The notes under the pieces: generated by a model | The model's database searches: none | The model's input: the letters and a program-made list of their open reading frames with translations, nothing else | Told to the model about the DNA's origin: nothing | DNA from: Levilactobacillus mulengensis | GTDB taxonomy: Bacteria > Bacillota > Bacilli > Lactobacillales > Lactobacillaceae | Reading direction: 5' to 3' | NCBI RefSeq assembly: GCF_003946045.1 | Contig: NZ_RHNW01000006.1 | Span: 62,001 to 126,000, forward strand | DNA: 64,000 bases | Translations under genes and position numbers: made by a program | Shown: positions 26,478-34,806 of the stretch, piece after piece | How positions within the stretch are numbered: position 1 is the stretch's first letter | Layout: the number at the start of each line of letters is the position of its first letter

Positions 26478-28214
26478 TTATTTTCCGCGGTCCAAGTCGT
26501 ACAACGCCCTGAATCGGGCATTGCCACGGTACAGTTCGACTGGCGTCCCCTGCATGTCGAAGCGGCCGTTTTCAATGAAGCGGACCTGATCGACGTGGTT
26601 GATGCCGGCTAAATGGTGCGTGACCCAGATAATCGTCTTGTCGTGGAGCACGCTGAAGACCGTGTCCAGCAGGTGTTGTTCGGTAATCGGGTCCAGGCTC
26701 ACGGTTGGCTCATCCAAAATGATAATGGGCGCGTCCTGCAAGAGAATCCGCGCCAAGGATAGCCGTTGCCGTTCCCCACCAGAGAACCGGCTACCGGCCT
26801 CCTGAACTTCCGTGTCGTAGCCCTGAGGTAGCCGACCAATCAGATCATCCAGTTCAACGGCTTTGACGGCCGCGTGAACATCCGCATCGGTGGCATTTAA
26901 ATTCCCCAAGCGCACGTTGTTCATCACGGTCGTGTCGAACAGGTACGGCTGCTGATCCAGCACGCCAAAGAGTTGCGCCCGTTGCTGCTGGAGCTGGGCA
27001 ATCGGCACCCCGTTGAGCGTCACCTGACCACTAGCCGGCGTTTCGTCCCCCAAAATCAGCTTGAGCAACGTACTCTTCCCCGTCCCACTGGGACCCAACA
27101 AGGCTAATTTTTCACCCGGATGGAGCTCGAGGGAGAGATCATCAATGACTTGGCGTTCGGCCCCCGGATACGTGAAGGCCACGTGGTCCAGTTGTAGCGT
27201 CGGCGCCCCGTCAATCGTGGTTTGTGGCGCCTGTTCCGGTTCATTTTCATCCAAGCGGTTGACCCGTTCGATGGAATCCTTGTAGACCGGCCACTCGCTG
27301 ACCCCTTGGCTCATGCTTGAGAACGGTTCGACGGTCGGAAACAGTGCCAACCCAAAGGCGGCGACCCAGTTGGCCTCGGCCTGATTGTGGGTAAACGTCA
27401 ATCCGGCCCACCAAACGATCAGCACAACTGCTGCCCCGAAGACGACCTGAATGGCAAAGTTCCGCCACCACTGGAAATGGTGATCGGCCCGTCGCAGCGT
27501 GGCAATCTCATCGATGGGTTGGTCCTGTTGTGCTAGGAAGGCCGTCCGCCGACCAGAAATGAGCCAATCGCCCAAGCCCAGTACGGAATCGGTCAGTTTG
27601 GTATAAAAATTCCGTTGCACCTGGCGTGCTTGGAACTCGCGGCGACCGTTTACCGTCACGGACAACAACGGCATGAAGATGACAATCACACCCAACAGTA
27701 ATAGCATCAACAGGCCAAACGCCCAGTTGAAGTAGCCGATGCCGATGACCACGAATAGATATAGCAGCCAACCAATCACTAGGGGAAAGACCGTCCGCAG
27801 ATACAGGTTTTCAATGTGGTCGATGTCTTCGGCTAAAATACTGAGGACATCCCCCGTCTGGTGCGTCTGGCGAATGGCGACCGCTTGCTTTTCCACGGCC
27901 TGATACAGCCGCTTCCGGAAGTCCGAAACGATTCGCAGCACCCAGTTGTGACTGGTCAGTCGTTCCGCGTAACGGAAGGCTGGCCGGCCAATCCCAAAGG
28001 CCCGGGCGAGCACGATGGGCACGTAAATCATCAAAATGTTATACGGATGGGTGGCGGCCCGGCTAATCAGGTAGCCGGAGTTAAACATCAGCGCGCCCCC
28101 ACAGAAGAAGGTCATGAAGCCCAGGAATAGAACCAGCGCCAACAGTTTCCGGTAGCGCCGCAGGTACGGCATGACCCAGTGATCGTGCTTAAATGTCGCA
28201 AAAAATCCCTTCAT
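26478..28214 (-). CDS. cydC: Thiol reductant ABC exporter subunit CydC
   Basis: This 578-residue half-transporter has a six-helix membrane domain (about residues 20-310) followed by an ATPase domain. Walker A is LGPSGTGKSTLLKLI near residue 370, the signature is FSGGERQRLSLARI, and Walker B is PIIILDEPTVSLDP. With CydD it is thought to export glutathione or cysteine and is needed for assembly of cytochrome bd. Its start overlaps the cydD stop by four bases, so the two are translationally coupled. It differs from cydD in having a shorter N-terminal region. Confidence 0.94.
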   Translation of the reverse strand: MKGFFATFKHDHWVMPYLRRYRKLLALVLFLGFMTFFCGGALMFNSGYLISRAATHPYNILMIYVPIVLARAFGIGRPAFRYAERLTSHNWVLRIVSDFRKRLYQAVEKQAVAIRQTHQTGDVLSILAEDIDHIENLYLRTVFPLVIGWLLYLFVVIGIGYFNWAFGLLMLLLLGVIVIFMPLLSVTVNGRREFQARQVQRNFYTKLTDSVLGLGDWLISGRRTAFLAQQDQPIDEIATLRRADHHFQWWRNFAIQVVFGAAVVLIVWWAGLTFTHNQAEANWVAAFGLALFPTVEPFSSMSQGVSEWPVYKDSIERVNRLDENEPEQAPQTTIDGAPTLQLDHVAFTYPGAERQVIDDLSLELHPGEKLALLGPSGTGKSTLLKLILGDETPASGQVTLNGVPIAQLQQQRAQLFGVLDQQPYLFDTTVMNNVRLGNLNATDADVHAAVKAVELDDLIGRLPQGYDTEVQEAGSRFSGGERQRLSLARILLQDAPIIILDEPTVSLDPITEQHLLDTVFSVLHDKTIIWVTHHLAGINHVDQVRFIENGRFDMQGTPVELYRGNARFRALYDLDRGK

Positions 28215-29944
28215 CGTGTCGTCGCTCCTTCCATTTCAGACCGCAACCGAACGTAGGCGCCGTTTCTCTCCTGAAGCTCGGCAGGGGTCCCCTGCTCCAC
28301 GATTTCGCCGTGGTCCATCACTAAAATATAATCCATTTCATTCATCCAATGAAGCCGGTGGGTCGCGAAGAAGACCAAATGATTCGCAAAGACTGGCATC
28401 ATGGTTTGTTTCAGTTCCACTTCGGTTTCAATATCCAAGTGCGCCGTGGGTTCGTCGAATAGCAGGACCCGCCGTGAATCATCCAGGAAGGCCCGGGCCA
28501 ACGCAATCCGTTGGGCCTGGCCCCCACTGACGCCCCGGGCCCCTTCACCAATCTGGGTGTCCAAGCCGGCTGGCAAGGAGGCAATCCAGTTGGTCAACCC
28601 GGCTTTGGCGGCAGCGGCAGTAACGGCCGCTTCGCTTGCATCCGGCGCATAGAAGGCCAGGTTGTCCCGCAAGCTGGCATGGAACAGGTACGGCGCCTGT
28701 GGAATATAAACGAAGCTGCGTTGCCAGGCCTTCTGGTCGAGGTGTGGCACCTGCGTTCCGCGAACGTGAATTTGCCCATCTTGGGGGCTCAGAAAACCAC
28801 CCAACGTGTTGATCAGGGTCGACTTCCCGGAACCTGAGGCCCCAATGATGCCGACCTTTTGAAAGCCGTGCACATCAAACGTGATATCCTTTAACGTCGC
28901 CGCATCCTCGCCATAGGCCACGTTCACGTGATCAAAGCGCACGTCATCGTCAGCCGTCCACACGGGCTCGCGGGCCGGTAAGAGCTCCCGGTCGCTCGGC
29001 GTTTCGCGTTGTAAAATATCCAGCACGGCCGTCAACGCATTCTTCCCGTTCAGGGTCGCGTGATAGTCGTTAGCAAAGTTTCGAATTGGGGCAAAATAAT
29101 CTGGTGCCAGGGTCAAAATGACCAATGCTGGCAGGAGTTGAATCGAATTATTCATCAAGCCAAAACCCAAGAAAACGGCAATAATGGCGATCGACAGCGT
29201 CGTGAAAAAGTCCAACGCAAACGTTGACGTCATGGCAATCGTCAGCGTCGCCATGGTCTTCTTACGATAATCCTCACTGACTTGATAAACGTTGTCCGCA
29301 TACTTTTCGTTCAAGCCTAACTGCTTCAGAGTTGGCAGACCCCGCAGCGTATCCACAAAGTGATTGGATAGCCGTTGGTAGCCGGCGTATTGCCGGTCGG
29401 CCTTGGCCTGGGCCGCGAGTCCCAAGATAATCATAAAGATAATAATCAACGGGTAAATAGCCAGTAGGAATAGCGCTTCTTTCCACTGGATAAAGGCGAT
29501 GTAGATCAGCACCAGCCAGGGCGTAATCGACAGGTCCAGCACTTTCCCGATGATCATCATCAGGTAGGTTTGAATCTTGTCGATACCTTCCAGGCCCATG
29601 GTGACTACGTTTCCGGTCCCCTTCTCGGCCACCACGCTGGGGCCCAGGTCAAACAGCTTGGCCATAAAGTCCTTCCGCAATTTCTTAGTCGTTCGTTCGA
29701 CAAACGGATACATGAGCCAATCCTTTAAGAGTGTCAGCAAATGACGCGCCAGAAAGGCGACCGCAAACACCGCCAACGGCTCGACAATCGTGTCAATCGG
29801 CTGTTGTTTCCAGAGCTGAACAATTGCGGCCGACAAGTACTGCGCCTGAATAATAATCATAATAGCTTGAATCACCGTCAGTACCGCCTCAATCACTGCG
29901 GCCGGTTTCACACCTGGAAATTTAAAAACTCGTGAATCAATCAA
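28211..29944 (-). CDS. cydD: Thiol reductant ABC exporter subunit CydD
   Basis: This 577-residue partner of CydC has membrane helices in residues 15-300 and an ATPase domain with Walker [17 protein letters not shown], signature VSGGQAQRIALARAF and Walker B RRVLLFDEPTAHLD. The start codon is TTG, seven bases after GAGGGGG. The upstream region carries a 19-bp inverted repeat at 30015-30069 and then a cluster of structured repeats that separates it from cydAB, so cydDC is likely a separate transcription unit. Confidence 0.94.
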   Translation of the reverse strand: MIDSRVFKFPGVKPAAVIEAVLTVIQAIMIIIQAQYLSAAIVQLWKQQPIDTIVEPLAVFAVAFLARHLLTLLKDWLMYPFVERTTKKLRKDFMAKLFDLGPSVVAEKGTGNVVTMGLEGIDKIQTYLMMIIGKVLDLSITPWLVLIYIAFIQWKEALFLLAIYPLIIIFMIILGLAAQAKADRQYAGYQRLSNHFVDTLRGLPTLKQLGLNEKYADNVYQVSEDYRKKTMATLTIAMTSTFALDFFTTLSIAIIAVFLGFGLMNNSIQLLPALVILTLAPDYFAPIRNFANDYHATLNGKNALTAVLDILQRETPSDRELLPAREPVWTADDDVRFDHVNVAYGEDAATLKDITFDVHGFQKVGIIGASGSGKSTLINTLGGFLSPQDGQIHVRGTQVPHLDQKAWQRSFVYIPQAPYLFHASLRDNLAFYAPDASEAAVTAAAAKAGLTNWIASLPAGLDTQIGEGARGVSGGQAQRIALARAFLDDSRRVLLFDEPTAHLDIETEVELKQTMMPVFANHLVFFATHRLHWMNEMDYILVMDHGEIVEQGTPAELQERNGAYVRLRSEMEGATTR

Positions 29945-30014
29945 AATAAAGCCCCCTCACAACAAGTGATAACTCATACTGCCATGATAGCATTTTTTAG
30001 GTATCTAAGCGCTA

Positions 30015-30069
30015 CCAATCAGTTGTAACCAACATCTTTTTGACAATTTAGTTGGTCACAACTGATTGG
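30015..30069. promoter_or_regulatory. 19-bp inverted repeat upstream of cydD
   Basis: CCAATCAGTTGTAACCAAC (30015-30033) pairs with GTTGGTCACAACTGATTGG (30051-30069), with one A.C mismatch and a 17-base loop. It lies about 70 bases upstream of the cydD TTG start. No proper T-run follows on the minus strand and only a modest one on the plus strand. It could be a regulator-binding site, a plus-strand terminator or the end of a former mobile element. Confidence 0.7.
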
Positions 30070-30101
30070 CTTTTGTAGTTTTGCGTTGACGTTCTCGCCT
30101 G

Positions 30102-30281
30102 CGGAAGCCAAGGAACGCGCCCCTGGGACCCGACCGAAGCCAAAGACCGGTCTTCGGTCTCGCCTTGAAGCTTCACCCACCCCGTGAATCTCCAAGGTCG
30201 GTCCGTGCTCTAGGCCCGGCAAAAAGCAGCCGAACCAAGACCACCGACACGGGCACGCTCCTTGACCTCCTCCGGCTTCAC
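30102..30281 (-). repeat. Structured intergenic repeat R6
   Basis: This copy has element polarity on the minus strand. P1 joins CCAAGGAACGCGCCC and GGGCACGCTCCTTG with wobble pairs. P2 joins plus-strand 30204-30219 and 30225-30244; the element T.T appears as A.A (30211.30236), with one bulged base. P3 pairs 30163-30176 with 30183-30196; A.G lies at 30188.30171 between two helices rewritten relative to the other copies. P4 is a perfect 8-bp stem GACCGAAG/CTTCGGTC (30132-30139/30152-30159), A.G at 30151.30140. It is intermediate between the other subtypes. Confidence 0.88.
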
Positions 30282-30428
30282 TTGACAACAACCGCCAAGC
30301 TAACCGGTTGTGGCAACAATCGTTCAGCTGTTTCCTGCCATCTGACTAGCTTACTCGTAGACGGGCTCAATATGTACACACTAATATACAGGAGAACACA
30401 GTCAATAACGACTACCACTGGATTAAAC

Positions 30429-30657
30429 CAATGTCAGACGCAGGGCTGGTGAAAACCAGGCCGGCAAGGTCAGTGTCAGTGACCAGAGGCGGATCAAAGT
30501 GACCCGCTGTGTCGGTGGTCTTGGCTGAGGTCCTTTCTCAGCCTAGCCCACGGGACAACCTTTGAGACCGCCTTTTGGCTCAAAGTTGAGGTGGAAGCCC
30601 GTCCTTCGGTTGAAACCGGCCCCATAGCCGGGCACTTTGAATCCGCCGCCGGGAACG
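30429..30657 (+). repeat. Structured intergenic repeat R7
   Basis: The left edge carries GGGCTGGTGAAAACC, as in R5b, but the matching right arm is missing. The inner element is complete. P1 joins CAAAGTGACCCGCTGTG-like and CATAGCCGGGCACTTTG-like arms. P2 pairs 30515-30529 with 30537-30551 (T.T at 30522.30544). P3 is CTTTGAG (30560-30566) with CTCAAAG (30579-30585), A.G at 30567.30578. Confidence 0.88.
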
Positions 30658-30721
30658 AACCTCAACACAACCCATGTCACTTCCTAAGAAACACTCCCAC
30701 ACCACACTAAGTTGAACCACT

Positions 30722-30972
30722 TTCAGCCGCCGGAGCTGGGAAAACTGGGCCGGTCGTAGAAGTGACCAGAGGCGAGCCAAGGTGCCCCGCTGTGTCGATG
30801 GCCTTGGCTGGGGTTCTGTCCCAGCCTAGCCCACGGGACAACCTTTGAGACCGCACCCAGGCTCAAAGTTGAGGTGGAAGCCCGCCCTTCGGCTGGAACC
30901 GGCCCCACAGCAGGGCACCTTGAGCGCGCCGCCGGGAACGGAAACGGCCAGGCCCAGTTTTCACCAGCTCGG
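30722..30972 (+). repeat. Composite structured repeat R8 (two nested P1 stems)
   Basis: The outer stem pairs 30733-30751 with 30951-30970 (GAGCTGG.GAAAACTGGGCC type, one bulge). An inner P1 pairs 30779-30794 with 30906-30921 (16 bp, one mismatch). P2 pairs 30798-30812 with 30820-30834 (T.T at 30805.30827). P3 is CTTTGAG (30843-30849) with CTCAAAG, A.G at 30850.30861. The outer stem is of the R5b kind and the inner element of the R1/R7 kind, so this copy joins the two subtypes. Confidence 0.9.
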
Positions 30973-30999
30973 TCCTCGCTGACAAAGACTGGCTTAACC

Positions 31000-31032
31000 A
31001 AAAATCCCCACGGCTGGAAAAGTCGTGAGGAC
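31000..31032 (-). terminator. Terminator after cydB
   Basis: On the minus strand TCCTCACG pairs with CGTGGGGA, followed by TTTTT. It lies about 35 bases beyond the cydB stop and separates cydAB from the repeat cluster and cydDC. Confidence 0.85.
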
Positions 31033-31064
31033 CATAGCACCAAACAGATGCATTTAAAATTAAA

Positions 31065-32075
31065 TTAAGCGTTTTGCTTAGGTGAAGCCAACCGCTTGTA
31101 GAAGACCCAGTAGCTCCAGATGAAGTAGACCAAGACGATTGGCAGGATGCTAAACGCCAAGATGGTCATCAGGTGCAGCGTGTAAGGTGAACTAGAGGAG
31201 TTCTTGATCAGCAGTGAGTACGCTGGATTGTTGGCAACCATGACCCGTGGGAATAACCCATTGAAGATCAGAACAACCACACTGACCAGTGACAAACCAC
31301 TGCCGATAAAGGACAGCCACTCGTGGTTCCCCAGCACACCCCAGTAAGCCAAGCAAGTGAAGATGACCAAGGCAACCACGATTGCCGTAGTCGTCAGTGG
31401 CTTCTTGGCAAAGAAGTCGGTTGAGAAGTATAGCAGGATGGCAAATAACACTTCACCCGCAAATAGGACGGGGTACAGAATCTTGTTCCAGGCCAAGGCC
31501 CGTTCCCGTAATTCACCGGACGTCTTCAACCGAATGAAGTTTAACCCGTGAACCAGAGATAAGACGGTGACCGCTACCCCACCAACGATGGAGAACAGGT
31601 TGACGTAGTCGAAGAAGTGCGCGGTCATGTCCCCATTTTTATCGATTGGCATCCCGGCAATCATAGCGGTGAACAGCATTCCAAACAGGAAGGCGGCGCA
31701 GAAGCTCCCAATCGTGGAAGCCCACTCCCAGAAGTTTCGCCAGGTTGCCGTTTGCATATTGGCCCGGAATTCAAACGAGACTCCCCGGAAAATCAGGGCG
31801 GCCAGGATTAAGAACAGCACCAGGTAGAACCCGGAGAACAGGGTCGCATACCACATTGGGAATGACGCGAACATGGCACCACCAGCGGTGATCAACCAGA
31901 CTTCATTACCATCCCAGTGCGGTCCGATTGACCGAATCACAACGTCACGTTCGGCTTCGGTCTTGGCAAAACTCTTGACGAGCATCCCCACACCAAAGTC
32001 AAACCCTTCTAGGAAGAAGAACCCACTAAACAGCACGCCGATTAAAATAAACCAGATCAGTTGATAGCTAGTCAT
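31065..32075 (-). CDS. cydB: Cytochrome bd oxidase subunit II
   Basis: This 336-residue membrane protein with about eight or nine helices partners CydA in the quinol oxidase that reduces oxygen to water. The N terminus YQLIWFILIGVLFSGFFFLEGFDFG is the family hallmark, and GPHWDGNEVWLITAGGAMFA follows near residue 50. ATG at 32075 has AAGGGGG upstream and overlaps the end of cydA by eight bases. A longer frame to 32132 would run far into cydA and has no ribosome binding site. The oxidase depends on haem, which lactobacilli normally take up from outside. Confidence 0.95.
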   Translation of the reverse strand: MTSYQLIWFILIGVLFSGFFFLEGFDFGVGMLVKSFAKTEAERDVVIRSIGPHWDGNEVWLITAGGAMFASFPMWYATLFSGFYLVLFLILAALIFRGVSFEFRANMQTATWRNFWEWASTIGSFCAAFLFGMLFTAMIAGMPIDKNGDMTAHFFDYVNLFSIVGGVAVTVLSLVHGLNFIRLKTSGELRERALAWNKILYPVLFAGEVLFAILLYFSTDFFAKKPLTTTAIVVALVIFTCLAYWGVLGNHEWLSFIGSGLSLVSVVVLIFNGLFPRVMVANNPAYSLLIKNSSSSPYTLHLMTILAFSILPIVLVYFIWSYWVFYKRLASPKQNA

Positions 32076-33519
32076 GGTTGAACGCCCCCTTTGAGTACGG
32101 ATCAAGGTCAGTATCGCCCGCCGCATACCCATCGGTATTTTCAGTATCAGGACCAGCCTTCAACGTCCGGTGACACAGAACGATCATGACCAGACCCATG
32201 CCGGCAAACATCAGGAAGTAAACAATGTTTGATGTCAGCAGCGAGGCAACGGATACATTTGGCGAAACCGCGTCGGCAATGGTCAGTAAGCCATAGACGA
32301 CCCAAGGGTAACGCCCAAATTCAGTGATGAACCAACCAGCTGTGTTGACTACAAATGGGAGCCATAGGCACAGACCCATGATGTAGAGGAACCAGCGTTG
32401 ATTCATAATCAGCTGCGACTTCTTGCGGTTAAAGAACAACCCGACAATCGCGAGCAAGGCAAACAGTGCCCCCGCCCCAGACATAATCCGGAAGCTCCAG
32501 AACAAGGTCTTGGTTGGCACGTAGTAGTTAATGTCATTGCCATATTTCTTATCGTACTTGGCATGTAACTCTTTGTTAATGGTGTTCATCCCTTTGATGG
32601 TCCCAGTTGTCTTGTGGTAACTCAATAAGTTCAAGACATACGGCACATCAACGGACCAAGTCGTCTTGTGTTGCTTGTTGTCGAATCCAGCAACCATTGA
32701 CCATTCACCTTTATTGGTCGAGTCCTTATAGAGCCCTTCCATAGCGGCAAATTTCATCGGTTGGTTGTTGATTAAGTAACGACTTTGAATATCCCCACTG
32801 GCAATGGAACCCAGGGAGAAGATTAAGCCAATGACCAGCGCCACGTTCAAAGACTTGCGGTAGAACGTCACGTGATCCTTCTTCAGCAGACGCCATGCGG
32901 CACAGCCGGCAATGACGAAGGAAGCGGTAACAAAAGCGCCGAAGATAACGTGCGGAAATTCACTCCACAGCTGGGGGTTACTCAAAACAGCCCCAAAACT
33001 GACCATTTGGACATGGCCCGTTTGTTGGTTGATGATGTAGCCCAATGGGTTCTGCATGAAACTGTTGGCAGCCAGAATCCATAATGCGGAAAGTGAAGAC
33101 CCGAACATAACTAACCAAATAAAGAGCGTGTGGACCCACTTATTGAAGCGGTCCCAGGTAAACATCCACATCCCGATGAACGTGGATTCCATGAAGAAGG
33201 CTGCTAGCGCTTCGATGGCTAATGGTGCCCCGAAGATGTCCCCCATAAACCGAGAGTATTCAGACCAGTTCATCCCAAATTGGAATTCCTGAATAATACC
33301 AGTAACCACCCCAACGGCGAAGCTGTACAGGAACATTTTGCCCCAGAACTGCGCCATCTTCTTGTAATCCTCATCACCCTTAATCGCATACATGGTTTCC
33401 ATGACGGCGACGACAAAGGCCAAGCCGATTGAAAATGGAACGAAGAAGAAGTGAAAGACAGTGGTCATTCCAAATTGGAATCGCGCTAGGCCCAGGATAT
33501 CCAGACCAAGATTTAACAT
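32068..33519 (-). CDS. cydA: Cytochrome bd oxidase subunit I
   Basis: This 483-residue membrane subunit binds haems b558, b595 and d. The N-terminal LGLARFQFGMTTVFHFFFVPFSIGLAF contains the conserved His and the quinol-oxidase pattern; KDEDYK-like loops, the Q-loop region (about residues 250-320) and FGRYPWVVYGLLTIADA near residue 395 are typical. The Q-loop is of the short type found in Firmicutes. It heads the cydAB unit behind the promoter at 33576-33604. Confidence 0.95.
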   Translation of the reverse strand: MLNLGLDILGLARFQFGMTTVFHFFFVPFSIGLAFVVAVMETMYAIKGDEDYKKMAQFWGKMFLYSFAVGVVTGIIQEFQFGMNWSEYSRFMGDIFGAPLAIEALAAFFMESTFIGMWMFTWDRFNKWVHTLFIWLVMFGSSLSALWILAANSFMQNPLGYIINQQTGHVQMVSFGAVLSNPQLWSEFPHVIFGAFVTASFVIAGCAAWRLLKKDHVTFYRKSLNVALVIGLIFSLGSIASGDIQSRYLINNQPMKFAAMEGLYKDSTNKGEWSMVAGFDNKQHKTTWSVDVPYVLNLLSYHKTTGTIKGMNTINKELHAKYDKKYGNDINYYVPTKTLFWSFRIMSGAGALFALLAIVGLFFNRKKSQLIMNQRWFLYIMGLCLWLPFVVNTAGWFITEFGRYPWVVYGLLTIADAVSPNVSVASLLTSNIVYFLMFAGMGLVMIVLCHRTLKAGPDTENTDGYAAGDTDLDPYSKGAFNHD

Positions 33520-33575
33520 TTTTCTAACCTCCCCAAACGTTATTAGTGTAAATAAATAATTGCTGTCTTGGCTCT

Positions 33576-33604
33576 ATTATATCGAGTGATAAGTCAATAA
33601 GCAA
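33576..33604 (-). promoter_or_regulatory. Promoter of cydAB
   Basis: On the minus strand TTGCTT (33604-33599), a 17-base spacer and a perfect TATAAT (33581-33576), about 57 bases before the cydA ATG. I see no convincing Rex or CcpA site beside it. Confidence 0.75.
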
Positions 33605-33793
33605 TGGTTGGGCGCTAATCTACCTAAAGTTAATGGATTACATTCGAAATTTGTGTGCAATTAAGTTGTTAGTCTCCGTGACACTTTAACCAATGTGTGC
33701 TATTTATGTAAGCGTTCTCCCTGTTTTAGCGGGATTTCTGGCAAACTCGTGCTAAAATGGAGGGGACGGCAAACGTCGAAGGAGGTTTTTTAC

Positions 33794-34738
33794 ATGACAG
33801 AACGATTATTAACCTTTCCAACCTTAAATCAAACGCAAATCACTGCCCTAACATCCCTGGGCGTCGACGTGGTTCCCGCTAGTGACTGGGAAACCGCCAC
33901 GGATATTGACATCATCTTTGGCTGGGGGCAACACGGTCCAGCCGTTCTGCAAAACCCGCAGAATCACGTGCGCTGGATTCAAACCATTAGCGCAGGCGTT
34001 GATTATCTGCCCCTCGATTGGATTAACGCCCACAATATTCAAGTCACCAACGCAAGTGGCGCCTACTCTGCGGCCATCGCGGAGTCGACGATTGGTTATT
34101 TACTTTACTTTCTGCGTGACTTTAACGATGCGGTCAAGAACCAGGCCGGTCATTTCTGGCAGGTGCCCGCGCGGTCTGACCTGGCGACACTGGCTAACCA
34201 GAAGGTCGTCATCTACGGTACGGGGAGTATCGGCCAACACATCGCCGAGCTGCTGAACGGCTTTGGCAATTACCCATTTGGCGTTAACCGTTCTGGTCAT
34301 GGCGTCTCTGGTTTTCAGGGCACAGTGAGCCTGGCAGATGACGCTGCGCTGGTCAAGGATGCCGACGTCATCATCAATGCGATGCCCGCCACACCGGCGA
34401 CCGTTCATTACTTTAATACCGATTACTTTGAAAAATTAAATGGCGTGCGGATCTTTGTCAACGTCGGCCGTGGGAAGTCCGTCGACGAGCAAGCCCTCAT
34501 GCACGCGCTGCTTTACCAAAACGTGTTGAATGCCGCTTTGGATGTCTTCGAGACGGAACCCCTTCCCCGCGAATCCAAGCTGTGGGATTACCCGAACGTC
34601 CTGATCACGCCGCATCAAACTGGCTTCGATGTCGATAACATCCGGCCAATCTTCGGTTACCTCAGTGATAACCTGAAGAGCTGGGAAGCCGATGGTCAAC
34701 TGACCGTCAACCGCGTCGACGTCAGCCGCGGTTACTAA
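33794..34738 (+). CDS. D-2-hydroxyacid dehydrogenase family protein
   Basis: This 314-residue NAD-dependent oxidoreductase is of the D-isomer-specific 2-hydroxyacid dehydrogenase family. The Rossmann motif is VVIYGTGSIGQHIAELL near residue 137. The catalytic set is seen as Arg in FVNVGRGKSVDE, Glu in DVFETEPLP, and His in VLITPHQTGFD. The substrate cannot be assigned: it is not close to classical D-lactate dehydrogenase, and resembles the phosphoglycerate/glyoxylate reductase-like branch. ATG follows GGAGG by nine bases. It is a single gene, divergent from cydA, with a strong terminator. Confidence 0.88.
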   Translation: MTERLLTFPTLNQTQITALTSLGVDVVPASDWETATDIDIIFGWGQHGPAVLQNPQNHVRWIQTISAGVDYLPLDWINAHNIQVTNASGAYSAAIAESTIGYLLYFLRDFNDAVKNQAGHFWQVPARSDLATLANQKVVIYGTGSIGQHIAELLNGFGNYPFGVNRSGHGVSGFQGTVSLADDAALVKDADVIINAMPATPATVHYFNTDYFEKLNGVRIFVNVGRGKSVDEQALMHALLYQNVLNAALDVFETEPLPRESKLWDYPNVLITPHQTGFDVDNIRPIFGYLSDNLKSWEADGQLTVNRVDVSRGY

Positions 34739-34756
34739 CGTTTAGTAGGCTAACGC

Positions 34757-34799
34757 AAAATACGTCTCTACCCTTTTGTTGGGCGGAGACGTATTTTTT
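34757..34799 (+). terminator. Terminator after the dehydrogenase
   Basis: AATACGTCTC pairs with GAGACGTATT, followed by TTTTTTG. The stem is palindromic enough to serve the convergent small gene partly as well. Confidence 0.9.
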
Positions 34800-34806
34800 G
34801 ATGGAT

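Larger units (their letters stand above)
29945..31064. other. 1.1-kb non-coding region between cydAB and cydDC
   Basis: It holds the inverted repeat at 30015-30069, structured repeats R6 (minus), R7 (plus) and R8 (plus), and the cydB terminator at 31000-31032. The gap of about 150 bases between R6 and R7 contains no recognisable gene. A candidate cydDC promoter element is TATCAT on the minus strand near 29990. Open frames in the repeats have no ribosome binding sites. Confidence 0.8.

Noticed and set aside
30761-30935. tRNA-like or GOLLD-type RNA
   Set aside because: The cloverleaf outline recalls a tRNA, but no T-loop, anticodon or CCA region is present, and the size and motifs do not fit the much larger GOLLD RNA.
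29945-31064. Insertion sequence or MITE with transposase between cydAB and cydDC
   Set aside because: No transposase remnant, no terminal inverted repeats with target duplication were seen. The hairpin folds and covariation fit the structured repeat family better.
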